Positions 17,742 through 26,672 of a stretch of 64,000 nucleotides of DNA are shown here, in pieces. Source of the stretch: JAXLQL01 sp046331625 (GTDB lineage Bacteria; Acidobacteriota; Terriglobia; Bryobacterales; Bryobacteraceae); NCBI GenBank assembly GCA_046331625.1, contig JAXLQL010000036.1, forward strand, positions 1 to 64,000, given 5' to 3'. Numbering within the stretch: the first letter of the stretch is position 1; each line of letters opens with the position of its first letter. The notes under the pieces are model-generated. The model worked only from the letters and a program-made list of their open reading frames with translations, did no database searches and was not told the origin of the DNA. Both the position numbers and the translations under genes were made by a program.

Positions 17742-19949
17742 ATGACACGCACTCTCCTGCTCTTGTTTTGCGCCTGCCTGCCCGCTGCAACGCGGCTCGA
17801 AGAAGCGATCACGCAGATCTTCGGCAAAAACGAGTTCGAGGCCAAATCCGCCGGACCGATTCGCTGGCTCGACGACTCCTCATACACGCTGCTCGAAAAG
17901 GTGGATGGCGGGCAGAACCTGGTCCGTCATGACGCGGCGACGGGTGCGCGCGAGGTGCTGGTGAAGGCCGCGCAGATCACGCCCAAGGGAAGCGCGGTGC
18001 TGAAGGTGGAGAACTACGAGTGGTCAAAGGATCGCAAGCGGCTGCTGATCTTCACCAATGCGAAGAAGGTGTGGCGCGACAACACACGCGGGGACTACTG
18101 GGTGCTCGACCTCGCTTCGAGCAAGCTACGGAAGCTCGGTGGTCCGGCGCCGGCGTCGTCATTGCTATTCGCGCGGTTCTCGCCAGACGGATCACGCGTG
18201 GCCTACGTGCGCGAGAACGACTTGTGGGTGGAGGATGCCTCGACAGGGCGCATCCGGCGCTTGACGCACGATGGATCGCAGACGGTGATCAACGGGACCT
18301 CGGATTGGGTGAACGAAGAGGAACTCTCGTTGCGCGATTGCTTCCGCTGGAGTCCGGATGGCAGCGCGATCGCCTATTGGCAGTTCGACACGAGCAAGGT
18401 CGGCGTGTTCTCGCTGGCCGACTATTCGGCGGGTCCGTACCCGGCAATCGCACGCTTCCCGTATCCAAAGGTGGGGACAACGAATGCCGCAACGCGGGTG
18501 GGCGTCGTACCGGCCAAGGGCGGCAAGACGCGCTGGGTCACGCTGCCCGGCGACCCGCGAGAGCACTACGTGCCGCTGCTCGAATGGGCTGAGAGTTCGC
18601 GGGATCTCATCCTGCACCAGTTGAACCGCAAACAAAACATCCTCGACGTGTTTCGGGCTGATCGCAACTCCGGACGAGCCGAACGTCTCATGCGTGAGCA
18701 GGAGGAAACCTGGGTGGATGCGGCGGCAATCGTGTCCGGAGGCATCCGCTGGATCCGCAGGGGCAAGGAGTTCCTGTGGATGAGCGAGCGCGACGGGTGG
18801 CGGCACGTCTACGCAGTGTCGCGAGATGGTCGCGAGGTCCGGCTGCTCACAAGAGGCGAGTTCGACGTGATCGGCATCGCTGCCGTGGACGACAAGCAAC
18901 TCTACTTCACGGCGTCACCGGACAACGCAACGCAGCGATACCTCTACCGCGTGGATCTCGACAGCTCAGGCACAGCCACTCGCGTTACGCCAGCCAACGC
19001 GCCCGGCACGCATTCCTATCGGATCTCGCCGTCTGCGGAGTGGGCAGTGCATACGTGGTCGCGATTCGATTCGCCGCCAAGAGTGGATGTAGTGCGGTTG
19101 CCATCGCACGAGAGTGCTCGAATGATCGAGGAGAACCAAGCGCTCCGCGAGAAGGCCGGCGCGCCCGAGCCCACGGAGTTCTTCCGCGTCGACGTCGGAG
19201 ATGGAGTGGCGCTCGATGCGTGGATGATCAAGCCGCCGGACTTCGATCCGTCGCGCAAGTATCCATTGCTGGTTCATGTCTACGGAGAGCCCGCGGGTGT
19301 AACGGTGACGGACGCTTGGGCGGGTCCCCGCACGCTGTTCCACCGAGTGCTGGCTCGCGAAGGATACCTCGTTGCGAGCTTTGACAACCGCGGAACACCC
19401 GCGCCCCGCGGCCGCGCGTGGAGACGCGCAGGCTACGGGAGCATCGGCGTACTTTCCTCGAAGGATCAAGCCGCGGCAGTGCTGGCGCTCGTCGAGAGGC
19501 GCTCGTATGTCGATCACTCGCGCGTCGCGATTTGGGGCTGGAGCGGCGGCGGATCGAACACGCTCAACGCGATGTTCCGCTTTCCGAACCTCTATCGCGT
19601 GGGCATGTCGGTGGCGCCGGTTCCCGATCAGAAACTCTACGACACTATCTATCAGGAACGCTACATGGGTCTGCCGGCAGAGAACGAAAACGGATACAAG
19701 GAAGGCTCGCCCATCCACTTCGCCGAGGGGCTGCAAGGGCGGCTCCTGGTGGTGCACGGGTCGGGCGACGACAACGTTCACGCGCAAGGCACGGAGCGGC
19801 TCGTGGACCGGCTGATCGCGCTCGGGAAACGCTTCGACCTGATGATCTATCCCAACCGCACCCACTCGATCTCCGAGTTCGCGGGAACCTCGGAGCACAT
19901 CCATCAGTTGTTGGCGCGGTACTTGGTGGAGAATATGCCGCCGCGCTGA
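17742..19949 (+). CDS. Dipeptidyl-peptidase-IV-type serine peptidase (family S9)
   Basis: 735 residues with a signal peptide (TRTLLLLFCACLPA), so exported. The N-terminal half is the DPPIV beta-propeller, with the Glu-Glu signature region as SDWVNEEELSLRD, where the acidic pair would hold the free amino terminus of the substrate. The C-terminal alpha/beta hydrolase holds the triad: S601 in GWSGGG, D676/D677 in HGSGDDNVH and H708 in NRTHSI. The loop after the serine lacks the usual tyrosine of GWSYGG. It should release dipeptides from peptide N-termini in the periplasm or outside. Divergent from DUF72; the next gene is convergent. Confidence 0.9.
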   Translation: MTRTLLLLFCACLPAATRLEEAITQIFGKNEFEAKSAGPIRWLDDSSYTLLEKVDGGQNLVRHDAATGAREVLVKAAQITPKGSAVLKVENYEWSKDRKRLLIFTNAKKVWRDNTRGDYWVLDLASSKLRKLGGPAPASSLLFARFSPDGSRVAYVRENDLWVEDASTGRIRRLTHDGSQTVINGTSDWVNEEELSLRDCFRWSPDGSAIAYWQFDTSKVGVFSLADYSAGPYPAIARFPYPKVGTTNAATRVGVVPAKGGKTRWVTLPGDPREHYVPLLEWAESSRDLILHQLNRKQNILDVFRADRNSGRAERLMREQEETWVDAAAIVSGGIRWIRRGKEFLWMSERDGWRHVYAVSRDGREVRLLTRGEFDVIGIAAVDDKQLYFTASPDNATQRYLYRVDLDSSGTATRVTPANAPGTHSYRISPSAEWAVHTWSRFDSPPRVDVVRLPSHESARMIEENQALREKAGAPEPTEFFRVDVGDGVALDAWMIKPPDFDPSRKYPLLVHVYGEPAGVTVTDAWAGPRTLFHRVLAREGYLVASFDNRGTPAPRGRAWRRAGYGSIGVLSSKDQAAAVLALVERRSYVDHSRVAIWGWSGGGSNTLNAMFRFPNLYRVGMSVAPVPDQKLYDTIYQERYMGLPAENENGYKEGSPIHFAEGLQGRLLVVHGSGDDNVHAQGTERLVDRLIALGKRFDLMIYPNRTHSISEFAGTSEHIHQLLARYLVENMPPR

Positions 19950-19960
19950 AAGGGGTCTTG

Positions 19961-20596
19961 CTACGCGGGTGCCGCGAGAGCGCGGTGGAGCGAACTCCAA
20001 GACTGCACCAGAAGCTCCTCAATCCGCTGCCAATCGGCTTCGCTCACCACCCCCTGAGCCATCTTCTCATCGCACAGGATCATCGCCTGCGTGCGCAGTT
20101 CCGCATGTTCGGCCAGCACTTCACGCGGAGCGCCGTACACGGCCGCAGCCAAGTCAACCAGCGTCCGCTGAAGCGATCCCGGCGGATACTGCGTGCGCTC
20201 ACGATGGATGATCCACCATTCGAGCTCCACCTTGGCCAGCGGCGCCGGATCGCGGCCGGGCAAGACCCACCGATAGTAGCTTTCCAGGATCGGCAACGCT
20301 TGCTCGTAGTCCGGGCGCTGCTTGCCCTGCTTGAAGACGAACGCGGCGCGCGCGGCGTAGTAGCTCGCCACATGTGATTGCCAGAACGGCAAATGAAACT
20401 GCTCCCGAAGATTTCGGGCCAGCAACAGGAACAGCGCCAGCCGGTCACGATCATAGTAGCTGCGCCACATCCGCCCTTCGAGCCTTCCGACCGATGCGCC
20501 GTCAAACTGCTTCGGATCACCGGCACTCCGCGACAAGTCAATGCCGATCCAGATGGCCACACAGATCGCGATGGCGGCAAGCAAGCGGCGAGTCAT
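19961..20596 (-). CDS. Hypothetical single-pass membrane or exported protein
   Basis: 211 residues; no family recognised. An N-terminal hydrophobic helix (RLLAAIAICVAIWIGIDL) would anchor or export it. The rest is helical and charged, rich in tryptophan and tyrosine (WRSYYDRDRLALFLLLARNL; YYRWVLPGRDPAPLAKVELE WW), with a helix-loop pattern that could be TPR-like. It follows the sulfatase gene on the same strand by 33 bases, so the two are probably co-transcribed. It converges on the peptidase gene with 11 bases between stops. Confidence 0.6.
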   Translation of the reverse strand: MTRRLLAAIAICVAIWIGIDLSRSAGDPKQFDGASVGRLEGRMWRSYYDRDRLALFLLLARNLREQFHLPFWQSHVASYYAARAAFVFKQGKQRPDYEQALPILESYYRWVLPGRDPAPLAKVELEWWIIHRERTQYPPGSLQRTLVDLAAAVYGAPREVLAEHAELRTQAMILCDEKMAQGVVSEADWQRIEELLVQSWSSLHRALAAPA

Positions 20597-20629
20597 CGCC
20601 GTGGTTACGAGACAGACGGCGAACTGGAT

Positions 20630-21982
20630 TCACGCCGGGTTCCCGCGCAACGCCGACCACCGCTCCCGAAGTGTCCGGAGTTGCCCCGCGTGCCGCTCGT
20701 CCGTGGCGAGATTGCGCTCCTCGAGCGGATCGGCGGCCAAGTCGAACAGTTCCTCGAACACAGGCTGCGTGTCAATGTATCGCGTGTACTTCCAGCGTTC
20801 CGTGCGCACGCCTTCGGTTGCCGGAATCCAGCCGTTCGCAGTGAACGCGTGTTCGTAAAACCAGTCTGACCGCCAAGGTGGAGATGCACCTTGACACAGC
20901 GGATAGAGGGTCCTCCCCTGCATTGCCGGATGCGGATCGAGACCCGCGGCGGCAAGGAACGTGGGCGCAAGGTCGACGTTCAGCGTCATCTGCTTGCGCC
21001 GCAGCCCCCGGCTCGCGTTGGGCAAGCGCGGATCGTAGACGATGAGCGGTACGCGAATCGACTCCTCATGCATGAGCCACTTGCCCGCAAGGCCGTGCTC
21101 TGAGAGGTAGAATCCGTTGTCGCCCGTGTAGACGATCACCGTATTCTCCGCCGCGCCCATGCGAGCCAGTTGCTCCCGGATGCGGCCCACCTGCGTGTCG
21201 ATCTCGGTGATCAGTCGATAGTACTTCTTCACGGACTCCTGATACAGCGCCGGCGTGCTGAAGCGGACCGCCCAACGCCGCCGCCCTTCCGAGCGCTGCA
21301 CTTCTTCAGGCAGCATCGCAATGTAGCGTGGATCAGCGGTCTTGGGCACCGGGATCTCCACGTCCTTGTAGAGCGATGCCGTCGCGGCGGAGTGCAGGAA
21401 CTGTCGCGGGTCCTCGTCTTGCACGTGCGGCGCCTTGAAGCTGATCGACAAGCAGAACGGCTTCTCGCGCGGAGCCGCGCCGAGGAACTCGAGCGCCTGA
21501 TCGCCCATGATCTCGGTCAAGTGCTTGCTCGAACCCTTCGGAAAGTACTGCCCTTGGCCCGGGAAGCCAGCCCAATAATCGAAGCCCGTCTTCGGCATCT
21601 CATTGCCAACTCCGTACTTTCCGATGAAGCCCGTGTGGTAGCCGGCGCCGCGCAAGAGCGTGGGGTAGATCCGCGAGAACTGCTCCGCACTGAAGGGCCG
21701 CGCGAAATCGTTGACGCCGTGCGTGCGCGCCCATTGCCCGCTGAAGATGCTGGCGCGGCTCGTCATGCAGATGGCCGTGGTGACGAACTGGTTCTCGAAG
21801 GTCACGCCGCGTTCGGAGAGCGAGTCGATGTGGGGCGTGCGGATGATCCGGTTGCCCATGCAACCGAGCGTGTCCCAACGCTGGTCATCGGCGAGCAGGA
21901 AGAGGATGTTTGGGCGTGCCGGCCGTTGCGCGAACGCGGGTGCGGCAAGGCTCGAAAGAAGGGAACGCCGGGTGAGCTTCAT
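20630..21982 (-). CDS. Exported arylsulfatase-family sulfatase
   Basis: 450 residues. An N-terminal TRRSLLSSLAAPAFA signal, with a twin arginine at 5-6 that would allow Tat export, precedes PNILFLLADDQRWD, the metal-binding opening of type I sulfatases. The active-site motif is C72-M-T-S-R76, where C72 would be oxidised to formylglycine. The third position is T rather than the usual P or A. Later metal and substrate residues are visible in VIVYTGDNGFYLSEHGLAGK W. The enzyme would remove sulfate from polysaccharides or aryl esters. Divergent from metH with 40 bases between starts; no maturase gene is in the window. Confidence 0.88.
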   Translation of the reverse strand: MKLTRRSLLSSLAAPAFAQRPARPNILFLLADDQRWDTLGCMGNRIIRTPHIDSLSERGVTFENQFVTTAICMTSRASIFSGQWARTHGVNDFARPFSAEQFSRIYPTLLRGAGYHTGFIGKYGVGNEMPKTGFDYWAGFPGQGQYFPKGSSKHLTEIMGDQALEFLGAAPREKPFCLSISFKAPHVQDEDPRQFLHSAATASLYKDVEIPVPKTADPRYIAMLPEEVQRSEGRRRWAVRFSTPALYQESVKKYYRLITEIDTQVGRIREQLARMGAAENTVIVYTGDNGFYLSEHGLAGKWLMHEESIRVPLIVYDPRLPNASRGLRRKQMTLNVDLAPTFLAAAGLDPHPAMQGRTLYPLCQGASPPWRSDWFYEHAFTANGWIPATEGVRTERWKYTRYIDTQPVFEELFDLAADPLEERNLATDERHAGQLRTLRERWSALRGNPA

Positions 21983-22022
21983 GGGCAGACGGTAGAATGA
22001 AAATACAGTCTCTCACCTCAGC

Positions 22023-25000
22023 ATGGATAATCGCAAAATACGGCGTGAGGCGTTGCTACACGCACTCGGAAGCCGAATTCTCATCATTGACGGCTCGATG
22101 GGCGCGCTGCTGCAAAAACAGTGCACCATCGAAGACTACGGCGGACCGCAGTATGAAAACTGCCCGGAAATGGTGCTGAAGGTCCGGCCCGAGATCATCG
22201 AAGGGATCCATCGCGATTACCTCGCGGCCGGCGCCGACATCATCGAGACCGATACGTTCAACGCCACCAAGGTCGGCTTGGCGGACTTCCACCTGCAGGA
22301 CAACGTCCGCGAGGTCAATCTGCTCGCCGCGGCCGTGGCACGAAAGGCCGCCGATGCACATTCGACGCCGGCGCGCCCGCGTTTCGTCGCCGGATCAATG
22401 GGCCCCACCACCAAAGCCATCAGCATCACCGGCGGCGTCACGTTCGAGGAGCTTCGCTCCGGCTACTACGAGCAAGCAAAAGCGCTCTGGGAAGGCGGCA
22501 TCGACATCCTGCTGCTCGAGACCTGCAATGACACGCTCAGCGTGAAAGCGGGAATTCTCGCGGTGCAGGAACTGTGCCGATGGACCGGTGTGCGAATTCC
22601 ACTGATGGTCTCCGGCACCATCGAGCCGAACGGAACGATGCTCGGCGGCCAGAAGGCCGACGCGTTCTGGACCTCGATCGAACACGCCGACCTGCTCTCG
22701 GTGGGGCTCAACTGCGGTACCGGCCCCGAGTTCATGACCGATCACCTGCGCACGCTGCACGAGATGTCGCACCGCTACGTCTCGTGCTATCCGAACGCGG
22801 GGACGCCGAACGAGAAGCTCGAATTCAACGAAACGCCCGGCAGCATGAGCGCGCAAATGCAGCGCTTCATCGACAACGGCTGGCTCAACTTCGTCGGCGG
22901 TTGCTGTGGAACCACGCCGGCGCACATCGCTGCGATCGCCAAGATGGCCGAGGGCCGCAAGCCGCGCCAGACGCCTCCGTTGCGGCACCGCGCCTACTAT
23001 TCCGGTATCGAATTGGTAGAAGCCGAAGACAGCAACCGCCCGTTAATCGTGGGCGAACGCACCAACGTCATCGGCTCGCGCCTGTTCAAGAATCTGATCA
23101 ACGAAGAGAAGTGGGACGAAGCGATCGAGGTCGCCCGGCGTCAGGTCAAGAATGGCGCGCACATCGTCGACGTCTGCTTGCAGCAAAGTGAGCGCGAAGA
23201 GGCGCGCGACATTCCGCACTTCTACTCGCGGCTGCTCAAGGCCAACAAAGCGCCCGTGATGATCGACACCACCGATCCCAAAGCGGTGGAACTCTCGCTC
23301 ACCTACTGCCAGGGTAAGAGCATCATCAATTCGATCAACCTCGAAGACGGCGAAGAGAAGTTCGAAAAGATGTGCCCCATCGCCAAGTCGTACGGCGCGG
23401 CGTTGGTGGTTGGCTGCATCGACGAAGACAAGGTACAGGCGCAGGCGTTCACGCGCGAGCGGAAGCTCGAGATCGCCAAGCGCTCACACGATCTGCTGAC
23501 GATGAAGTACGGCATCCCGCCCGAGGACATCGTCTTCGATCCTCTCGTGTTCCCGTGCGCCACCGGCGACGAGAACTACATCGGCGGCGCCGTGGAGACG
23601 ATCGAGGGCGTGCGGCTGGTGAAGGAGAACATCCCCTTCGTCAAGACCGTGCTCGGAGTCTCCAACATCTCGTTCGGATTGCCCGCGGCGGCGCGCGAAG
23701 TGGTGAACTCGGTCTTTCTCTACTACTGCACCAAGGCCGGACTCGATCTCGCCATCGTCAACGCGGAGAAGCTCGAGCGCTTCGCATCCATTCCCGCTGC
23801 CGAGCGCAAGCTCGCCGAGAATCTGCTTTTCAATACACCTCCTGAGACCGAGGAGTTCCGCGGCGTGCCCGCCGACTGGCGCCAGCAGACACGCGACCAG
23901 AAGGTAGCCATCAACCAGTTCCACATCGCCGCCATCGCCGAGCACTTCCGCGGCGCCAAGACCAGGGAGAAGAAGAAGGCCGCGGATCTGCCGCTCGATC
24001 AGCGCCTGGCCAACTACATCATCGAAGGCAGCAAAGACGGGCTCATCGCCGATCTGGACCTGAAGTTGAAAGAGGGCATGGCGCCGCTCGATATCGTGAA
24101 TGGGCCGCTGATGGCGGGCATGAGCGAGGTGGGCCGGCTGTTCAACAACAACGAGCTCATCGTCGCCGAGGTGCTGCAGTCCGCCGAAGCAATGAAGACC
24201 GCCGTGGGCCATCTCGAGCAGTTCATGGAGAAGGCGGACGCGGCCGCTCGCGGCAAGGTGGTGTTGGCCACGGTGAAAGGTGACGTGCACGACATCGGGA
24301 AGAACCTGGTGGAGATCATTCTTTCGAACAACGGCTACACGGTGGTGAATCTCGGCATCAAGGTGCAGCCAGAGGAACTGATCAAGGCATGGCGCGAGCA
24401 TTCGCCCGACGCGGTAGGGCTCTCCGGATTGCTGGTCAAGAGCGCGCAGCAGATGGTGGTGACGGCGAAAGACTTCCAGAATGCGGGTATGAAGATCCCG
24501 CTGCTGGTGGGCGGAGCCGCGCTTTCCGAGAAGTTCACGAACAACAATATCGGACCCGCGTATGCGGCGCCGACGTTCTATTGTAAAGATGCCATGACAG
24601 GTCTGCGAACGCTCAATGACATCATGGATCCTGCACGAAAAGAGCAAGTATTGGCGGCTCATATCTTCCGTACCGAGAATGCGGTACCAGCGGTCGAAGG
24701 GCCTAAAGTGAACCTGTCGACAAACCGATCTTCCAAAGTAAATATGGAAGTGGGCATTCCTCCGTTGCCGTATCCGGAGAAGCGGATACGGGTATTCCCG
24801 AACCTGGAAGAGATTTGGACCTACATCAATCCGTTTCTGCTGTATGGCCGGCATCTCGGATTCAAGGGCAACTTTGAAAAGCTCCTGGCCGAGCGCGACC
24901 CGAAGGCGCTCGCGCTCTACAACGACGTGGAAGCGGTGAAGGCCGAAGCCAAAGGCTACATGCGAGTGCGCGCGGTGTGGCGCTACTTCGAGGCCGAACG

Positions 25001-25574
25001 CGACGGCAACTCGATTCACTTGTTCCGCGCGGGCGGTGACGCGCCGCTCCACACGTTCCGGTTCGGACGCCAGCCGATGGAGAACGGGCTGTGCCTGAGC
25101 GACTACATCCTGGCGCCGCAGAACGGCCACCGTGACCAGATGGCGATCTTCGTGGTCACAGCCGGCGAAGGCATCCGCCCGAGGGCCGAGCAGGCCAAGA
25201 ACGCCGGCGAGTTCTTCAAGATGCATTGCATCCAGGCGCTGGCGATCGAGACCGCCGAGGGTGCGGCCGAGTACGTCCATCGGCGCATGCGCGAAGAGTG
25301 GGGCTTTCCCGATGCGCCCGAGATGACGATGCAACAGCGGTTCACGTCGCGTTATCGCGGCAAGCGCTACAGCTTCGGCTATCCGGCTTGCCCGAACCTC
25401 GATGACCAGCAGGGCATCTGGACTCTACTGCAACCGAATGACATCGGCGTGAAGCTGACGGAGGGCATGATGATGGAGCCCGAAGCGAGCGTCAGTGCGC
25501 TCGTGTTCCACCATCCCGATTGCGTCTACTTCACCGCTACCGAGGCGGAGTCGCTCGAGGCGGTGGTGCTGTAG
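22023..25574 (+). CDS. metH: Cobalamin-dependent methionine synthase
   Basis: 1183 residues, close to the 1227 of the E. coli enzyme, with all four modules. The homocysteine domain (about 1-310) carries zinc ligands C231 (GLNCGTGPE) and C294-C295 (GGCCGTTPAHIAAI). The methyltetrahydrofolate domain (about 335-600) starts LIVGERTNVIGSR. The cobalamin cap and Rossmann module (about 650-890) hold the D-x-H-x-x-G motif with cobalt ligand H756 (KGDVHDIGKNL). The S-adenosylmethionine activation domain (about 905-1183) has RYSFGYPACPNLDDQ. It methylates homocysteine to methionine. No cobalamin riboswitch fits in the 40-base gap to the divergent sulfatase gene. Confidence 0.97.
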   Translation: MDNRKIRREALLHALGSRILIIDGSMGALLQKQCTIEDYGGPQYENCPEMVLKVRPEIIEGIHRDYLAAGADIIETDTFNATKVGLADFHLQDNVREVNLLAAAVARKAADAHSTPARPRFVAGSMGPTTKAISITGGVTFEELRSGYYEQAKALWEGGIDILLLETCNDTLSVKAGILAVQELCRWTGVRIPLMVSGTIEPNGTMLGGQKADAFWTSIEHADLLSVGLNCGTGPEFMTDHLRTLHEMSHRYVSCYPNAGTPNEKLEFNETPGSMSAQMQRFIDNGWLNFVGGCCGTTPAHIAAIAKMAEGRKPRQTPPLRHRAYYSGIELVEAEDSNRPLIVGERTNVIGSRLFKNLINEEKWDEAIEVARRQVKNGAHIVDVCLQQSEREEARDIPHFYSRLLKANKAPVMIDTTDPKAVELSLTYCQGKSIINSINLEDGEEKFEKMCPIAKSYGAALVVGCIDEDKVQAQAFTRERKLEIAKRSHDLLTMKYGIPPEDIVFDPLVFPCATGDENYIGGAVETIEGVRLVKENIPFVKTVLGVSNISFGLPAAAREVVNSVFLYYCTKAGLDLAIVNAEKLERFASIPAAERKLAENLLFNTPPETEEFRGVPADWRQQTRDQKVAINQFHIAAIAEHFRGAKTREKKKAADLPLDQRLANYIIEGSKDGLIADLDLKLKEGMAPLDIVNGPLMAGMSEVGRLFNNNELIVAEVLQSAEAMKTAVGHLEQFMEKADAAARGKVVLATVKGDVHDIGKNLVEIILSNNGYTVVNLGIKVQPEELIKAWREHSPDAVGLSGLLVKSAQQMVVTAKDFQNAGMKIPLLVGGAALSEKFTNNNIGPAYAAPTFYCKDAMTGLRTLNDIMDPARKEQVLAAHIFRTENAVPAVEGPKVNLSTNRSSKVNMEVGIPPLPYPEKRIRVFPNLEEIWTYINPFLLYGRHLGFKGNFEKLLAERDPKALALYNDVEAVKAEAKGYMRVRAVWRYFEAERDGNSIHLFRAGGDAPLHTFRFGRQPMENGLCLSDYILAPQNGHRDQMAIFVVTAGEGIRPRAEQAKNAGEFFKMHCIQALAIETAEGAAEYVHRRMREEWGFPDAPEMTMQQRFTSRYRGKRYSFGYPACPNLDDQQGIWTLLQPNDIGVKLTEGMMMEPEASVSALVFHHPDCVYFTATEAESLEAVVL

Positions 25575-25589
25575 CTCGTCTTTTTCCGG

Positions 25590-25625
25590 CTCGATCGCGT
25601 CTTTGGGCTCGATCGCGTCTTTGGG
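25590..25625 (+). repeat. Two perfect 18-bp tandem units
   Basis: CTCGATCGCGTCTTTGGG occurs twice head to tail (25590-25607 and 25608-25625), right after the metH stop and directly before the GspG-like start codon at 25630. A weaker partial third unit lies just upstream (CTCGTCTTT, from 25576). The repeat occupies the place where a ribosome binding site for the next gene would be expected. Confidence 0.85.
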
Positions 25626-25629
25626 ATGG

Positions 25630-25992
25630 ATGCGATCCTTCTTGTTGGCCGTCATCGTGAGCGACGTGGCGCTGCTCTTTGCCAGCATGCTCAACTGCCA
25701 GTGCTGTGTGCGGGGACCGGGAGCGCGAGTAGTAGCTGCGCGGGAGCAGGTTCGAAACTTCTGCCTCGCACTCAATGCCTACAAGTCAGACGCGGGGCAC
25801 TTTCCATCGATGGAGGAGGGGCTCCAGGCGCTGCGGATGGAGCCCACAGGCGCGACTGGCTGGCGTGGTCCGTACCTTACCCAAGACATACCACTCGATC
25901 CCTGGAGCAATCGCTACGAGTATCGATTTCGGGACGGCGATGCAGTACCGGTGATTGTCGCGGGAACCGCGGGTCCGCTGCGGTGCCGGTAG
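25630..25992 (+). CDS. GspG-like pseudopilin C-terminal domain protein
   Basis: 120 residues from the ATG at 25630, the only start that places a single membrane helix (SFLLAVIVSDVALLFASML) at the N-terminus. The rest matches the C-terminal domain of type II secretion major pseudopilins: CLALNAYKSDAGHFPSMEEG, LQALRMEPTGATGWRGPYL and PLDPWSNRYEYRFRDGD. The GFTLIE prepilin-peptidase site of true pseudopilins is absent, and no other secretion gene is nearby, so it is a stand-alone relative of unknown role. A pair of 18-bp tandem repeats sits immediately in front of the start. Confidence 0.72.
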   Translation: MRSFLLAVIVSDVALLFASMLNCQCCVRGPGARVVAAREQVRNFCLALNAYKSDAGHFPSMEEGLQALRMEPTGATGWRGPYLTQDIPLDPWSNRYEYRFRDGDAVPVIVAGTAGPLRCR

Positions 25993-26019
25993 ACCGGCAG
26001 ATGATAGGAGACGCACGCG

Positions 26020-26263
26020 ATGGCGATTACCATTCTCCCGGAGATCGAATCGAAGTTGTGTGCTCGCGCCGGCGCGGAGGGTGTTTCGGTTGAAACCTAC
26101 CCGGGGGCGAATTGCGAATGACGATGGAGACGCTCAGGACGAACTCGAGGCGCGCGCTCTCGACGGGATTCAGTCCGGTGACCTCATTGAGATTGGCCCG
26201 GGATACTGAGAAGACAAGCATCGGCGTCTCGATGCACAAGTAGCTGCTTCGCGAGCTCAGTGA
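26020..26263 (+). pseudogene. Broken type II antitoxin gene
   Basis: A good ribosome binding site (ATAGGAG, 26004-26010) precedes an ATG at 26020 that opens AITILPEIESKLCARAGAEG VSVE, the usual start of small ribbon-helix-helix-type antitoxins. This frame stops at 26121. The next frame carries the rest: DELEARALDGIQSGDLIEIG PGY, a TGA at 26207-26209, then EDKHRRLDAQ up to a stop at 26261-26263. The TGA stands where this family normally has Trp (GPGYW-E-x-KHRRLD). One frameshift and one nonsense change therefore separate it from an intact protein of about 80 residues. Confidence 0.6.
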
Positions 26264-26615
26264 CGCCATACAGCATTGCTCCGAAGGCGGACGAAGGCCT
26301 CGAGCACACTACTATGAACTCCGGGCTGGGCCAAGCCTTGGGCATAGATTCCGAACCGCGGCGCACGAGACCTTCACGATGTTGGCCGCGCAACCTGGAA
26401 TGGGCCCGCCATGGCTTGAGATCCGTCTCTCGCCAGGCTTCGAATCTTCCAGGTTCTCGGATTCGAAAGGATGCGTGTTTCTTTACCGCCCTAGAGACGG
26501 AGGGGTTCACGTCATCAGGGTGCTGCACGGATCGAGAGACATCGACGCCCTGCTCCGCAGACGCAGCCTGAACCAAGGCGTGTTCACCTTCACTGCGCGC
26601 TCACCCGATTATTAG
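26260..26615 (+). pseudogene. Broken ParE/RelE-type toxin gene
   Basis: A GTG at 26260 overlaps the last stop of the antitoxin remnant (GTGA), as in intact toxin-antitoxin operons, and reads TPYSIAPKADEGLEH. A frameshift near 26305 is then needed to reach YYELRAGPSLGHRFRTAAHE, TFTMLAAQPGMG, CVFLYRPRDGGVHVIRVLHG and SRDIDALL, which is the standard ParE core and C-terminus. The reading then runs past the expected end to a stop at 26615. Intact ParE proteins inhibit gyrase and relatives cleave mRNA; this copy is probably dead. The two remnants together mark an old addiction module. Confidence 0.6.
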
Positions 26616-26672
26616 CGGCACACATTGCGGGCGATAGGTACCTCGGCGGGATTCGACGGGCGCTGGCTCGTC

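Noticed and set aside
21983..22022. Cobalamin or SAM riboswitch upstream of metH
   Set aside because: Only 40 bases separate the metH and sulfatase starts, too short for any known class of these riboswitches.
23484..25334. 616-codon minus-strand open frame opposite metH
   Set aside because: No recognisable domain and no start signals; metH on the other strand is complete with all catalytic motifs.
25425..25775. Small minus-strand protein with DAIEPK repeats opposite the metH end
   Set aside because: The repeats are only the reverse reading of the 18-bp tandem DNA repeat, and the frame overlaps two better-supported plus-strand genes.
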